Of a stretch of DNA of 64,000 nt, positions 28,935 to 38,650 are shown piece by piece (position 1 is the stretch's first letter; every line of letters begins with the position of its first letter). A program made the position numbers and the translations under genes. Where the stretch lies: NCBI RefSeq assembly GCF_014201885.1, contig NZ_JACHFN010000001.1:62001-126000 (forward strand). Direction: 5' to 3'. Under the pieces are notes generated by a model. The model did not search any database. It saw nothing but the letters and a program-made list of their open reading frames with translations, and had not been told where the DNA came from. The DNA comes from Deinococcus budaensis. GTDB taxonomy: Bacteria; Deinococcota; Deinococci; Deinococcales; Deinococcaceae.

Positions 28935-30030
28935 GCTGGCCCGTCACGCGGCGCGCGAGCTGGTCGCCGGGGCCGTCGCCATCCCGTCGGTCTCGGGCGA
29001 GGAGGGCGCCGCCGCCGCGTTCCTGACGGGCTGGATGGCCGGGCACGGCTTCGCGGCGCACATCGACCAGGCCGGAAACGCGGTGGGCGAGCGCGGCAGC
29101 GGTCCCCTCACGGTGGTGTTGCTGGGACACATCGACACGGTGCCCGGCGACATCCCGGTGCGGGTGGAGGACGGGGTGCTGCACGGGCGCGGCAGTGTGG
29201 ACGCCAAGGGCAGTTTCTGCGCTTTCGTGGCGGCGGTGGCGGCCCTGCCCCCGGCGGCGCTGGCTGGAGCACGTTTCGTGTGTGTCGGCGCGACCGAGGA
29301 GGAGGCGCCCAGCAGCCGGGGTGCCCGCCACGCCGCGCGCGCCTACCAGCCCGATTTCGTGCTGATCGGGGAGCCGAGCGGCTGGGAGGGCCTGACGCTG
29401 GGGTACAAGGGCCGCCTGGTCGCGCGGGTACGGGTCCAGAAGGACAACTTCCACACGGCGGGCGATGGCACCAGCGCCGCCGACGACCTCGCGGAAGGCT
29501 GGTGGCGCGTCCGCGAATGGGCGGCCCGCACCTCCGGCGACGGTGTCTTCGACGCGGTGCAGGCCACCCTGGGCGGGCTGGCCTCGCACAACGACGGGCT
29601 GACCCAGGTGGCCGAGGGCACCTTCAGCCTGCGTCTGCCCCCGCGCCTGAGTCCCCGCGCGGCGGAAGACGCGCTGCTCGCCGCGCTGGAGGGCCTGCCT
29701 GCCCACGTCACCTTCAGCGGACACGAGAGCGCCGTGCGCCACCCGCGCGACAACGCGCTGACCCGGGCGCTGCGGGTCGCCATCCGGGCGCAGGGAGGCA
29801 CGCCCGTCTTCAAGGTCAAGACCGGCACCAGCGACATGAACGTGGTCGCGGAGCTGTGGCCGGTGCCCACCCTGGCCTACGGCCCCGGCGACAGCGCCCT
29901 CGACCACACGCCGCAAGAACGCCTCGACCTCGGGGAGTATGACCGCGCCGTCGCCGTGCTTCAGGCCGCGCTGACCCGCCTCGCTGCGGGCACGGCGCGG
30001 GCGGGTGAGGCGTCCCCGGCGACCTCCTGA
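28918..30030 (+). CDS. lysK: [LysW]-lysine / [LysW]-ornithine hydrolase
   Basis: The 370-residue M20-family metallohydrolase has the zinc motifs [20 protein letters not shown] and [12 protein letters not shown], and the C-terminal [14 protein letters not shown] histidine motif. The short [12 protein letters not shown] and [13 protein letters not shown] segments fit LysK. It releases lysine (or ornithine) from the carrier protein LysW at the end of the aminoadipate route. The gene begins inside the 3' end of the upstream membrane-protein gene. ArgE/DapE-like deacylases are the alternative, less likely given the GTSDMN motif. Confidence 0.85.
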   Translation: MRPDPELARHAARELVAGAVAIPSVSGEEGAAAAFLTGWMAGHGFAAHIDQAGNAVGERGSGPLTVVLLGHIDTVPGDIPVRVEDGVLHGRGSVDAKGSFCAFVAAVAALPPAALAGARFVCVGATEEEAPSSRGARHAARAYQPDFVLIGEPSGWEGLTLGYKGRLVARVRVQKDNFHTAGDGTSAADDLAEGWWRVREWAARTSGDGVFDAVQATLGGLASHNDGLTQVAEGTFSLRLPPRLSPRAAEDALLAALEGLPAHVTFSGHESAVRHPRDNALTRALRVAIRAQGGTPVFKVKTGTSDMNVVAELWPVPTLAYGPGDSALDHTPQERLDLGEYDRAVAVLQAALTRLAAGTARAGEASPATS

Positions 30031-30102
30031 TACGGGTGCCGTCCAATCCGTCATCAAACCGGGAGAGCGCCGATTTAATAACTCCTTTCCCGGCACCCGT
30101 AT
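30030..30102. repeat. palindromic AT-richer intergenic element (73 bp)
   Basis: Perfect 12 bp terminal inverted repeats, ATACGGGTGCCG at 30030-30041 and CGGCACCCGTAT at 30091-30102, flank a 49 bp core that is more AT-rich than the surroundings (CGATTTAATAACTCC). Inner CCGGGA/TCCCGG can pair in an alternative fold. The size and palindromic ends resemble small non-coding repeats or MITE-like elements known from deinococci. I see no second copy in this window. It may also terminate lysK transcription. Confidence 0.5.
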
Positions 30103-30291
30103 GCCTCGATCAACGTGGCCTCAAGGCCAGCTTCGCCCCGCGCGTGAGACACTTGGGCTTCCGCCGTGCCTGGATTCGGTCCCGGCAGGCCACGCTCCCG
30201 CGGGGGTGGCCTGCCCGGAGACCGGCCCCCTGTGCCCGTTTCCCGACCTGCTTTGTCGCCTTCCTGAGTTGCCCCCTGCCCCCGGAGACCC

Positions 30292-32034
30292 ATGGACCCC
30301 GTCACCATCCTGCTGCTGCTGTTCGCCCTGGCCCTGCTGCTGTTCGCCACCGAGTGGCTGCCCGTGGACGTGACGGCGCTGCTGCTGCTGGGCGCGCTGC
30401 TGGCGCTGGGGCTGCTGGCGCCGAAGGAAGCCTTCGCGGGGTTCGGCAGCGACACGGTCTTGACGCTCGCCAGCCTGTTCGTGCTGACGCGGGTGCTGCT
30501 GCGGGCCGGGGTGATCGAGTGGGTGGGCGTCACCCTGGCCCGGCGCGCCCGCAACGCCGCCGGGATGGTGCGCGGGATGCTCAGCGCCGTGGCGGGGGTC
30601 AGCGCCTTTACCAGCAACACCGCCACGACCGCCGTCTTCCTGCCGGTCGTGACCGGACTGGCGCGGCGGGCGGGCATCGCGCCCAGCCGGGTGCTGATGC
30701 CGCTGGCCTACGCCAGCATCCTGGGCGGGACCATCACCGTGATCGGCACGAGCACCAACCTGGTCGTGTCGGGCGCGCTGCCCGCTGCTGGCCTTCCCCC
30801 GCTGGGGTTTTTCGAACTCGCCTGGGTGGGGGTGCCGGTGGCCGCGGTGGGGCTGCTGTACCTCTTTTTCGTCGCGCCCCGGCTGCTGCCCGCCCAGGAC
30901 GCCGCCATCGAGGAATCGCTGCGCGCCTACCTCGCGGACCTGACGGTGGCGCCGGGCAGCCCGCTCGCCGGGCAGACGCTGCGCGAGTCGGGCCTGGGCC
31001 GCGACCACGGCCTGACGGTCGTCGCCGTGCGGCGCGGCGACCAGACCATCTACGCTCCTGGCCCCGCTTTCGCAGTCGAGGAGGGCGACACGCTGGCAGT
31101 TGAGGGGCCGACCGACCGCATCCTGACCGGGAAAAGCACCCTGGGCGTCTTTTCCAAGAGCGAGCAGAAGCTCCAGGTGGGGGGCGTGGCCCCGGTGCGG
31201 CTGGTCGAGGCGGTCGTGCTGCCCGGCAGCATCCTGATCGGGCGCACCCTGCGCGAGGCGCGCTTTCGCGAGCGCCACGGGGTCTCGGTTCTCGCGCTGC
31301 ACCGCCGCGCCCGCACCGTCGAGCGGCTGGGCAACCTGCGCGTTCATGTCGGCGACGTGCTGCTGATTCAGGGCACCCCCGAGCGCGTCGCGGGACTGGG
31401 CGACCACCTCACCCTGCTGGGCGACCTCACCGAGGAGCAGCGCGACCTGCGCAAGGCGCCGCTGGCCCTGCTGCTGTTCGGCGGGGCGGTGCTGACGGGT
31501 GGTCTGGGCCTGTTGCCGCTCAGCGTGGCGGTGGTAATTGCGGTCGCGTTGGCGCTGGCCCTGCACCTCGTCACGCCGGAAGAAGCCTACCGCTCGGTCG
31601 AGTGGCCGGTGATCGTGCTGGTCGCCTGCATGCTCGCCTTCGGCAGCGCGTTCGAGGACACCGGGGCCGCGCGGGTGCTCACGACGGCCATCTCGGGCGT
31701 GCTGGAGCCGCTGGGACCCCACGGTCTGCTGGCCGCCCTCTTCACCGTGACGGTCGCGCTGACCCAGCCCATGAGCAACCAGGCTGCCGCGCTGGTCATG
31801 CTGCCGCTCGCCATCGGCACCGCGGGGGCGCTGGGCTACGACCCGCGCCCCTTCGTGATCGGGGTCACCGTGGCGGCGAGCAACTCCTTTATCACGCCGC
31901 TGGAGCCGTCGTGCATGCTGGTCTACGGTCCGGGCCGCTACCGCTTCCTGGACTTCGTGCGCGTCGGCTCCGGCCTGACAGTGGTGACCTTCGTGGTGGC
32001 GATGCTGGTGATTCCGCGCGTCTGGCCCTTCTGA
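30292..32034 (+). CDS. SLC13/DASS family permease with RCK_C (TrkA-C) domains
   Basis: The 580-residue protein has two hydrophobic halves flanking a soluble middle. The first half contains SAFTSNTATTAVFLPVV and GTITVIGTSTNLVVSGALP, the SNT motifs of divalent-anion/Na+ symporters. Residues about 205-370 form two TrkA-C-like domains (GSPLAGQTLRESGLGRDHGL, GSILIGRTLREARFRERHG). The second half repeats the pattern (TQPMSNQAAALVMLPLA, ASNSFITPLEPSCMLVYGPG). Substrates of such permeases include sulfate and dicarboxylates; which applies here is unknown. GGAG lies before the ATG at 30292. Confidence 0.88.
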   Translation: MDPVTILLLLFALALLLFATEWLPVDVTALLLLGALLALGLLAPKEAFAGFGSDTVLTLASLFVLTRVLLRAGVIEWVGVTLARRARNAAGMVRGMLSAVAGVSAFTSNTATTAVFLPVVTGLARRAGIAPSRVLMPLAYASILGGTITVIGTSTNLVVSGALPAAGLPPLGFFELAWVGVPVAAVGLLYLFFVAPRLLPAQDAAIEESLRAYLADLTVAPGSPLAGQTLRESGLGRDHGLTVVAVRRGDQTIYAPGPAFAVEEGDTLAVEGPTDRILTGKSTLGVFSKSEQKLQVGGVAPVRLVEAVVLPGSILIGRTLREARFRERHGVSVLALHRRARTVERLGNLRVHVGDVLLIQGTPERVAGLGDHLTLLGDLTEEQRDLRKAPLALLLFGGAVLTGGLGLLPLSVAVVIAVALALALHLVTPEEAYRSVEWPVIVLVACMLAFGSAFEDTGAARVLTTAISGVLEPLGPHGLLAALFTVTVALTQPMSNQAAALVMLPLAIGTAGALGYDPRPFVIGVTVAASNSFITPLEPSCMLVYGPGRYRFLDFVRVGSGLTVVTFVVAMLVIPRVWPF

Positions 32035-32102
32035 CCCCCTCCCCGCCCGTCCGGCAAGGATTGCTTTACAGCAGGCAGGGGGCGGTTTGTGTGATCGGCT
32101 GT

Positions 32103-32108
32103 TATGCT
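32103..32108 (+). promoter_or_regulatory. candidate -10 (TATGCT) for leaderless small membrane protein
   Basis: TATGCT is 6 nt before the ATG at 32115, with no SD. Confidence 0.5.
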
Positions 32109-32114
32109 GCGCCC

Positions 32115-32264
32115 ATGAGTTCAGACCGCAGCCATGCCCGGATGACGTGGGCGTTCGTCGTGCTCGCGCTCGGCGCGCTCGTCGGCATCGGCACGACCGC
32201 CGCCCTGCTCGCCCGCAAGGACCGCCCCCTGCCCGACGACCCCGACGCGCCGCTGTTCATCTGA
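32115..32264 (+). CDS. 49-residue single-span membrane protein
   Basis: The product MSSDRSHARMTWAFVVLALG continues with one hydrophobic segment (about residues 11-34) and a short polar tail rich in Asp and Pro (DRPLPDDPDAP). The ATG at 32115 lies 6 nt after TATGCT, which supports it as a real leaderless gene despite its size. No known function. Confidence 0.6.
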   Translation: MSSDRSHARMTWAFVVLALGALVGIGTTAALLARKDRPLPDDPDAPLFI

Positions 32265-32337
32265 ACCGGGGCGGGGAGTAGGCAAACGGAGCGCAGTGCG
32301 CGGGGAATGAAAAGAGCTGTCCCCCGCGCACCGCGTC

Positions 32338-33645
32338 TCAGTCCGCCGCGGCGGGCGGCGCAGACGGGCTGGGCGCCGGAATCGGGAGCTGGCGGGGGAG
32401 ACGCACCCACAACGCGAGCAGCGCCGCGCTGCCCAGGGCAGCCAGAGCGATCAGGCCCAGGCGCGGTCCCAGCGGGCCGTCCTTGCCGATCAGGAAACTG
32501 GCGATCAACGCTCCGGGCGGTCCCATCCCCACCAGCACGAAGGAGTACAGGCTCATCACCCGCCCGCGCAGGTGGTCAGGAATCGAGAGCTGCACCGTGC
32601 TGTTGGCGCTCACCAGCAGGGAAAGCATCCCGAAGCCGCAGGCGGCCAGCACGGGCGCGGCGAGCAGCGGCCCCGGCGTCAGGGCCAGCGCGACCGTGCT
32701 GACGATCAGGAGCAGCGCGCCGACCCGCAGGTTGCGCAGCGGATTGGGCTTGCTGGCCTGCCACAGCGCGCCCGCCATCGCGCCGATTCCGAACGCTGCC
32801 GAGAGGGTGCCGAAAGCCGCTTCGCGCGCCCCGAACACCACCCGCGCGTAGTACGGGATGATGATGTTGAAGTTGATCACCGTGAGGCTCAGCAGCCCGA
32901 CCAGCAGCATCACGTTCCGCACGGCGGGCGTGCGCCGCACGTAACCCAGCCCCTCGCGCACGTCGTCGAGCACGCTGCCGTGCGGGACCGCCTCGCGCGC
33001 CGGAAAGGGCAGGGTGGCGAGCGCGAACAGCACCACGAAAAAGGAAGCGACGTTGAGGTAAAAGGGCAGCGCCAGCCGGGCGATGTTGTCGGCGTTCCCG
33101 CCCGCCAGCAGCGAGATGCCTAGCGCCGCCACCACCCCGAACAGCGCCTGCCCGACGGTGCGCGATACGTTAAACGACAGGCTGTTGAGCGCCACCGCGT
33201 TGGGCACGTCGCTGCGCGGCACGAAATCGACCACCATGCTCTGACGGGCGGGCATGTCAAAGGCGTTGGCGGTGCCGCTGACAAAGGCGATCAGCATCAC
33301 CAGCGGCAGCGTCACCACGCCCAGGTGGGTGGTCACGGCGAGCGCCGAGGCGGTCAGCAGCAGCACGATCTGGGTGGTCAGCAGCACCCGCCGCCGGGGC
33401 ACCCGGTCGATCACGGCCCCCGCGAACAGCGACAGCAGCAGGCTGGGCAGGAACTGCGCGACCGTCACGTAGCCCAGTGCCGCGCTGCTCCCGCCCGACA
33501 GCTCCAGCACCAGGTACTGCTGCGCGGTCGCCTGCATCCACGAGCCGACCAGCGAGAGCAGCTGCGAGAACCAGTAACGGCGGTATTCGGGATGGCGCAG
33601 GGCGCTGAACGTCCGCGAGCGCCACGCGGAGGCGCGGGCAAACAT
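32338..33645 (-). CDS. MFS transporter, EntS/enterobactin-exporter-like
   Basis: The 435-residue protein has about 12 membrane segments and the MFS_3 pattern: RHPEYRRYWFSQLLSLVGSWMQ-type N-terminus, AGAVIDRVPRRRVLL in the loop between helices 2 and 3, and DMPARQSMVVDFVPR. Members export siderophores or drugs. Starts at 33705, 33657 and 33645 are possible. I chose 33645 because TATGCT lies 7 nt upstream, and the ATG at 33657 lies inside that box. Confidence 0.85.
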   Translation of the reverse strand: MFARASAWRSRTFSALRHPEYRRYWFSQLLSLVGSWMQATAQQYLVLELSGGSSAALGYVTVAQFLPSLLLSLFAGAVIDRVPRRRVLLTTQIVLLLTASALAVTTHLGVVTLPLVMLIAFVSGTANAFDMPARQSMVVDFVPRSDVPNAVALNSLSFNVSRTVGQALFGVVAALGISLLAGGNADNIARLALPFYLNVASFFVVLFALATLPFPAREAVPHGSVLDDVREGLGYVRRTPAVRNVMLLVGLLSLTVINFNIIIPYYARVVFGAREAAFGTLSAAFGIGAMAGALWQASKPNPLRNLRVGALLLIVSTVALALTPGPLLAAPVLAACGFGMLSLLVSANSTVQLSIPDHLRGRVMSLYSFVLVGMGPPGALIASFLIGKDGPLGPRLGLIALAALGSAALLALWVRLPRQLPIPAPSPSAPPAAAD

Positions 33646-33652
33646 GCCCCCC

Positions 33653-33658
33653 AGCATA
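33653..33658 (-). promoter_or_regulatory. candidate -10 (TATGCT) for leaderless MFS mRNA
   Basis: TATGCT on the minus strand, 7 nt (GGGGGGC) before the ATG at 33645. Confidence 0.5.
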
Positions 33659-33886
33659 GGCGCGCGCGTGCCTGGCGCCCCCCTCTGTCCCGCAGGACCG
33701 AACACGCTGGCTTCCCCCGGCGGCTCCCCCCTCCCCGGCTCCCCCCAGCGTGAAGGCTTGGCAAAGGGAAGGGCGGCATGTTACGGTGCCCCTGTTCTGC
33801 TTTTCTTGGGCCGCTTCTCATGCGCCTGCCCCTTGCCCGACTCCGGTCCGCCCGAGTGTCCTTCCGCGCCCTGTGAGCCTTTTCCC

Positions 33887-34864
33887 ATGTCCGTACTCCC
33901 CCGCACCACGCTGCTGCTGGCCCTGCTGACCTTGACCGGGGCTGCGGCGCATGCTCAGGCCACCACCCCCGTTTCCGGCCCGGACCGCCCCGTGCGTCCG
34001 GGCCTCGCCGTTTCGGCCCCCGGAATCACGGTGCAGCCGGGCGACACCGCCTACAGCCTGGCCCGCGCGCACGGCCTGAGCGTGGAGGCGCTGCTCTTGC
34101 TCAACGGCCTGGCCACCCCGGACCTGCGGGTCGGGCAGGTGTTGCGGGTGCAGGCCACGCCGCCGCACAGCGTGCAGCCGGGAGAGACGTTCTACGGCCT
34201 GTCGCGGCGTTACGGGGTCAGTGTGGACGCGCTGCTGGCCGCCAACGGCCTGCCCCGGGACGCGGTGCTGGAAGTCGGCCAGGTGTTGCAGGTGCCCGCG
34301 CCCGGCGCCGCGCGCTCCGTGACTGCGGCTACCCTGCCGGGTGCGCCTGTGGGAAGTCCCGTCGGCAGTGTGGCCGCCCCGGCCGCGCCCCTGCCCTCGC
34401 CCGCGACGGCGGCCACCGGCGTGACCAGCGGCGTGGGGCCGGGAGATGCCCCCTCCGCTTCCACGCTGCCGCACGACTGGCGCGGCGCGGCGCTGGCATT
34501 GCTGGGCGTGCCCTACGTCTACGGCGGCACCAGCCAGAGCGGGCTGGATTGCAGCGGGTTCGTGTTGCAGGTCTTTTCGCCGCTGGGCGTGCAGTTGCCG
34601 CGCCGCAGCGCCGATCAGGCCCAGACGGGCGTGCCGGTCGCGGCTCCGGACCTCCAGGCGGGCGACCTGGTCTTTTTCGACACCGTCGGGCGCGGTGAGG
34701 TCACCCACGTCGGCATCTACCTTGGCGACAACCAGTTCGTGAATGCCAACTCGTACAAGAAGCAGGTCGCGGTCGACCGTCTCCAGGGTGACCCCTACTG
34801 GGGGCCGCGTCTGCTGGGCGCGCGCCGGGTACTGCCGCCGACGATGTACGGCTCGGCCCGCTGA
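33887..34864 (+). CDS. secreted LysM-LysM-NlpC/P60 cell-wall hydrolase
   Basis: The 325-residue protein has a signal peptide (about 1-24), two LysM domains (ITVQPGDTAYSLARAHGLSV and HSVQPGETFYGLSRRYGVSV), a low-complexity linker and a C-terminal NlpC/P60 domain. The catalytic Cys is in LDCSGFVLQVF, the His in VTHVGIYLGD, and a polar third residue is expected in NANSYKK. It probably cleaves peptide stems of the ornithine-containing peptidoglycan. The start at 33887 is chosen from the signal peptide; no strong SD is visible. Confidence 0.9.
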   Translation: MSVLPRTTLLLALLTLTGAAAHAQATTPVSGPDRPVRPGLAVSAPGITVQPGDTAYSLARAHGLSVEALLLLNGLATPDLRVGQVLRVQATPPHSVQPGETFYGLSRRYGVSVDALLAANGLPRDAVLEVGQVLQVPAPGAARSVTAATLPGAPVGSPVGSVAAPAAPLPSPATAATGVTSGVGPGDAPSASTLPHDWRGAALALLGVPYVYGGTSQSGLDCSGFVLQVFSPLGVQLPRRSADQAQTGVPVAAPDLQAGDLVFFDTVGRGEVTHVGIYLGDNQFVNANSYKKQVAVDRLQGDPYWGPRLLGARRVLPPTMYGSAR

Positions 34865-35068
34865 ACCAGGGCCGCAGGGCAACCCCCCCATTCAGGGGGA
34901 TAGCCCCAGCGCTGCGGGCGGGGTCAGGCAGCGCGTCTCAGGTTCCCGCCGAGCGTTGAAGACCCGGGCACGGCAGGACCGCTCGCGGGGCTGCAACGAA
35001 GACCATAGAAAATGGCGCCTGCGGCGCCGGGAATGTTCTGTCGTCCGGGCAGGACGGGTAGGACCGGG

Positions 35069-35296
<228 letters not shown>

Positions 35297-35614
35297 TCCC
35301 TCTCCCTCTTCCGGCGCGGCGCTCCCCGTGGAGGGAAGCCGCCCACGGCCTGCGCGCAGTTTCCGACTTGCGGGGCAGCGTAGCACGGCGCCTGAGTGCC
35401 CTCAACATCTTCAGCGTGCTGCTGTTGTGAGGTCCATGTGTTCCGCGCTTCAGGGGAGACACATCCACCCCGCCCCTTTGCCCCCCACAGTGAGCGTAGA
35501 CGTGCAGTGAGCATGATGTGTAAGATGCACGCTGAGCGCCGGGACTGCCCGGCCCCGCCCCTCTTTTTCCTGCTGCCCACCCCGCGCCCAGCGCGCGCCT
35601 GAAAGGAAACCACC
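35297..35614. other. 318 bp intergenic region between the RHH gene and murA
   Basis: No gene is supported here. Likely contents are divergent promoters: TACGCT on the minus strand at 35377-35382 for the RHH gene and TAAGAT at 35521-35526 for murA, leaving long leaders in both cases. A short GTGCA/TGCAC dyad flanks the latter box. Confidence 0.4.
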
Positions 35615-36898
<1,284 letters not shown>

Positions 36899-36915
36899 AG
36901 CCGACACCGTGAACG

Positions 36916-36944
36916 GCGCCCGCCCCGGAAGAGGAGGCGGGCGC
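36916..36944 (+). terminator. murA terminator
   Basis: GCGCCCGCC (36916-36924) and GGCGGGCGC (36936-36944) form a perfect 9 bp stem with an 11 nt loop, followed by GTTGTGCTGTT. Confidence 0.65.
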
Positions 36945-37022
36945 GTTGTGCTGTTGGGGGGAAGGACCGACGGGCTGAAGGGAGGCTTCGCCGCCTTCCC
37001 CCAGCTTGCCCCCATACCAGCA

Positions 37023-37049
37023 AGACCGGAAGGGTTTCGTTCCCGGTCT
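37023..37049. terminator. hairpin downstream of the aldo/keto reductase gene
   Basis: AGACCGG (37023-37029) pairs with CCGGTCT (37043-37049), extendable by ACCA/TGGT with a bulge. It lies between murA and the convergent reductase gene. Confidence 0.4.
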
Positions 37050-37155
37050 GGTGGGGTGAGCGGACCCGCAGGGCTACGCCGCAGAGCGAGTGACCGGGAC
37101 GGACAGCGGTGGGAGTTCAGGAGGGGTACTTTTTCCCTTCAACGGAAGCCCGCTG

Positions 37156-38037
37156 TCAGACCTCGCCACCCCACGTCTGCCCGTGCGCGGCCCAGGCTGC
37201 CTCGATGGCCTCCAGCATTCCGGCGGGCAGCGGCCCCCTCTCCGCAACCGCCGCGTTGCGCTCCAGGTTCTCCACCCGCGCCGTGCCCACGATGGCGCTG
37301 CTCACGCCGGGGGCGAAGGCGGAAAAGCGCAGGGCGAACTCGGTCCAGTCCAGGCCCTGCGGGTCCAGCTTCAGCGTCTGCAAGCGCTCCCAGTACACTT
37401 CGGCGTATTCGCCGACCGGGCGCTGGGCAAACTGCCACGCCGCGTTGGCGATGGGCCGCTTGGCGATCACGCCCAGGCCACGCGCCGAGGCGCCGGGCAA
37501 GGCGTGGTGCAGGCTCCACTGGTCGGTGACGTTCACGCTGGTCTGCACGCTGCCGAAGTGGCCCGACCCCGCGGCCCAGGCCAGCGCCTCGTTCTCGCCG
37601 CTGTAGGCCGCGACCCGGATCAGTCCGTCCTCGCGCGCCCGCGCCAGTTCGGCCAGCAGGTCCTCCTGCTGCAAGGTCTCCAGCGGGCACGAGTGCAGGT
37701 GGAAGATATCCAGGTGGTCCGTCCGCATGGTCCGCAGCGCCCGCTCGATGCCGGGGCGGATGCTCGCCGGGGTCCAGTCCTGGGCACCTTCCACCCCGTA
37801 GCCGCCCTTGGTGCTCAGCACGAACTCGTCCCGCCGCCCGGCGAGGTGGCGCCCGATGCGCTCCTCGCTGAGGCCGTAGCCGCGTGCCGTGTCGATCAGC
37901 GTAACGCCCAGGTCGAGGGCGCGGTGGAGCAGCCGCTCGGCCTGCGACTCGTCGAGCGTCTCGGCGCCGACCTGCCCGGCGCCCAGGCCCAGGACGCTGA
38001 CTTTCAAGCCCGTGCTCCCGAAATCTCTCTGTTGCAT
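37156..38037 (-). CDS. aldo/keto reductase
   Basis: From the ATG at 38037 the protein has 293 residues. It shows RDFGSTGLKVSVLGLGAG, the catalytic Asp/Tyr region LIDTARGYGLSEERIG, the Lys in FVLSTKGGYG and the His in DIFHLHSC, and ends with GVSSAIVGTARVENLERN. It is likely an NADPH-dependent reductase of unknown substrate. The start is set by a TATGGT box 7 nt upstream. This box overlaps, on the other strand, the -10 box of the divergent Uma2 gene. Earlier in-frame Met codons fall inside the neighbour. Confidence 0.85.
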   Translation of the reverse strand: MQQRDFGSTGLKVSVLGLGAGQVGAETLDESQAERLLHRALDLGVTLIDTARGYGLSEERIGRHLAGRRDEFVLSTKGGYGVEGAQDWTPASIRPGIERALRTMRTDHLDIFHLHSCPLETLQQEDLLAELARAREDGLIRVAAYSGENEALAWAAGSGHFGSVQTSVNVTDQWSLHHALPGASARGLGVIAKRPIANAAWQFAQRPVGEYAEVYWERLQTLKLDPQGLDWTEFALRFSAFAPGVSSAIVGTARVENLERNAAVAERGPLPAGMLEAIEAAWAAHGQTWGGEV

Positions 38038-38043
38038 GGGGCG

Positions 38044-38050
38044 TACCATA
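38044..38050. promoter_or_regulatory. shared bidirectional -10 element TACCATA
   Basis: Read on the plus strand, TACCAT (38044-38049) is 7 nt before the ATG of the Uma2 gene. Read on the minus strand, TATGGT (38050-38045) is 7 nt before the ATG of the aldo/keto reductase. The two start codons are separated by only 19 bp, so one heptamer appears to place two divergent leaderless transcripts. Confidence 0.6.
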
Positions 38051-38056
38051 ACCCCC

Positions 38057-38650
38057 ATGAGCGACCCCGCGCCGACCTTCTGGGAGATGAGCGAGGAGGA
38101 ATACCTGCGGACCGAACCGGAGAGTCCGGTCAAGCGGGAGTTCTTCGGCGGCTACGTGTACCCCCTGCACGGCGCGACGGTGGCGCAGGCGGGGGTAAGT
38201 GCTGGGCACGGAGAGATCAGCGTAAGTCTGACGCTCGCGCTGGCGCCCGCTGCTCGTCGCCAGGGCTGTCGGCTCTTTTCAGCGGATATGCGCGTCTACG
38301 CCACGCCTCCGGCCGGGCAACGGGCCTACTTCTACCCGGATGTCGTGGTGACTTGCGAGGCCATCACCGCCGAGGCGACCTCCGTGCGCAACCCTTGCCT
38401 GGTGGTGGAGGTGCTGAGCGCGAGTACTGGCCACAGCGACCGGACGACGAAACTGCTGGCCTACACCAGCCTGCCCAGCCTTCAGACCTACCTGATCATT
38501 GACCCGACCCGGCGGCTGGTGCGGGTGCTGGCCCGTGACGCTGAGGGCTGGACCGACTGGGAATTGTCAGGGGAAGGCCATGTCCCCATCCCCTGCCTCA
38601 ACACCACCCTCACCCTGGACGACGTCTACGCAGGTGTGCTCGACCGCTAG
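38057..38650 (+). CDS. Uma2 family (DUF820) PD-(D/E)XK endonuclease-like protein
   Basis: The 197-residue protein has the DUF820 layout: N-terminal EMSEEEYLRTEPESPVKREF, SADMRVYATPP, FYPDVVVTC with the metal-binding Asp, and CLVVEVLSAS with the Glu of the PD-(D/E)XK core, then LPSLQTYLIIDPTRRLVRV. Family members are abundant in cyanobacteria and deinococci, and their cellular role is not established. The ATG at 38057 is leaderless by position. The gene overlaps the end of the ABC exporter gene by 4 bp. Confidence 0.82.
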   Translation: MSDPAPTFWEMSEEEYLRTEPESPVKREFFGGYVYPLHGATVAQAGVSAGHGEISVSLTLALAPAARRQGCRLFSADMRVYATPPAGQRAYFYPDVVVTCEAITAEATSVRNPCLVVEVLSASTGHSDRTTKLLAYTSLPSLQTYLIIDPTRRLVRVLARDAEGWTDWELSGEGHVPIPCLNTTLTLDDVYAGVLDR

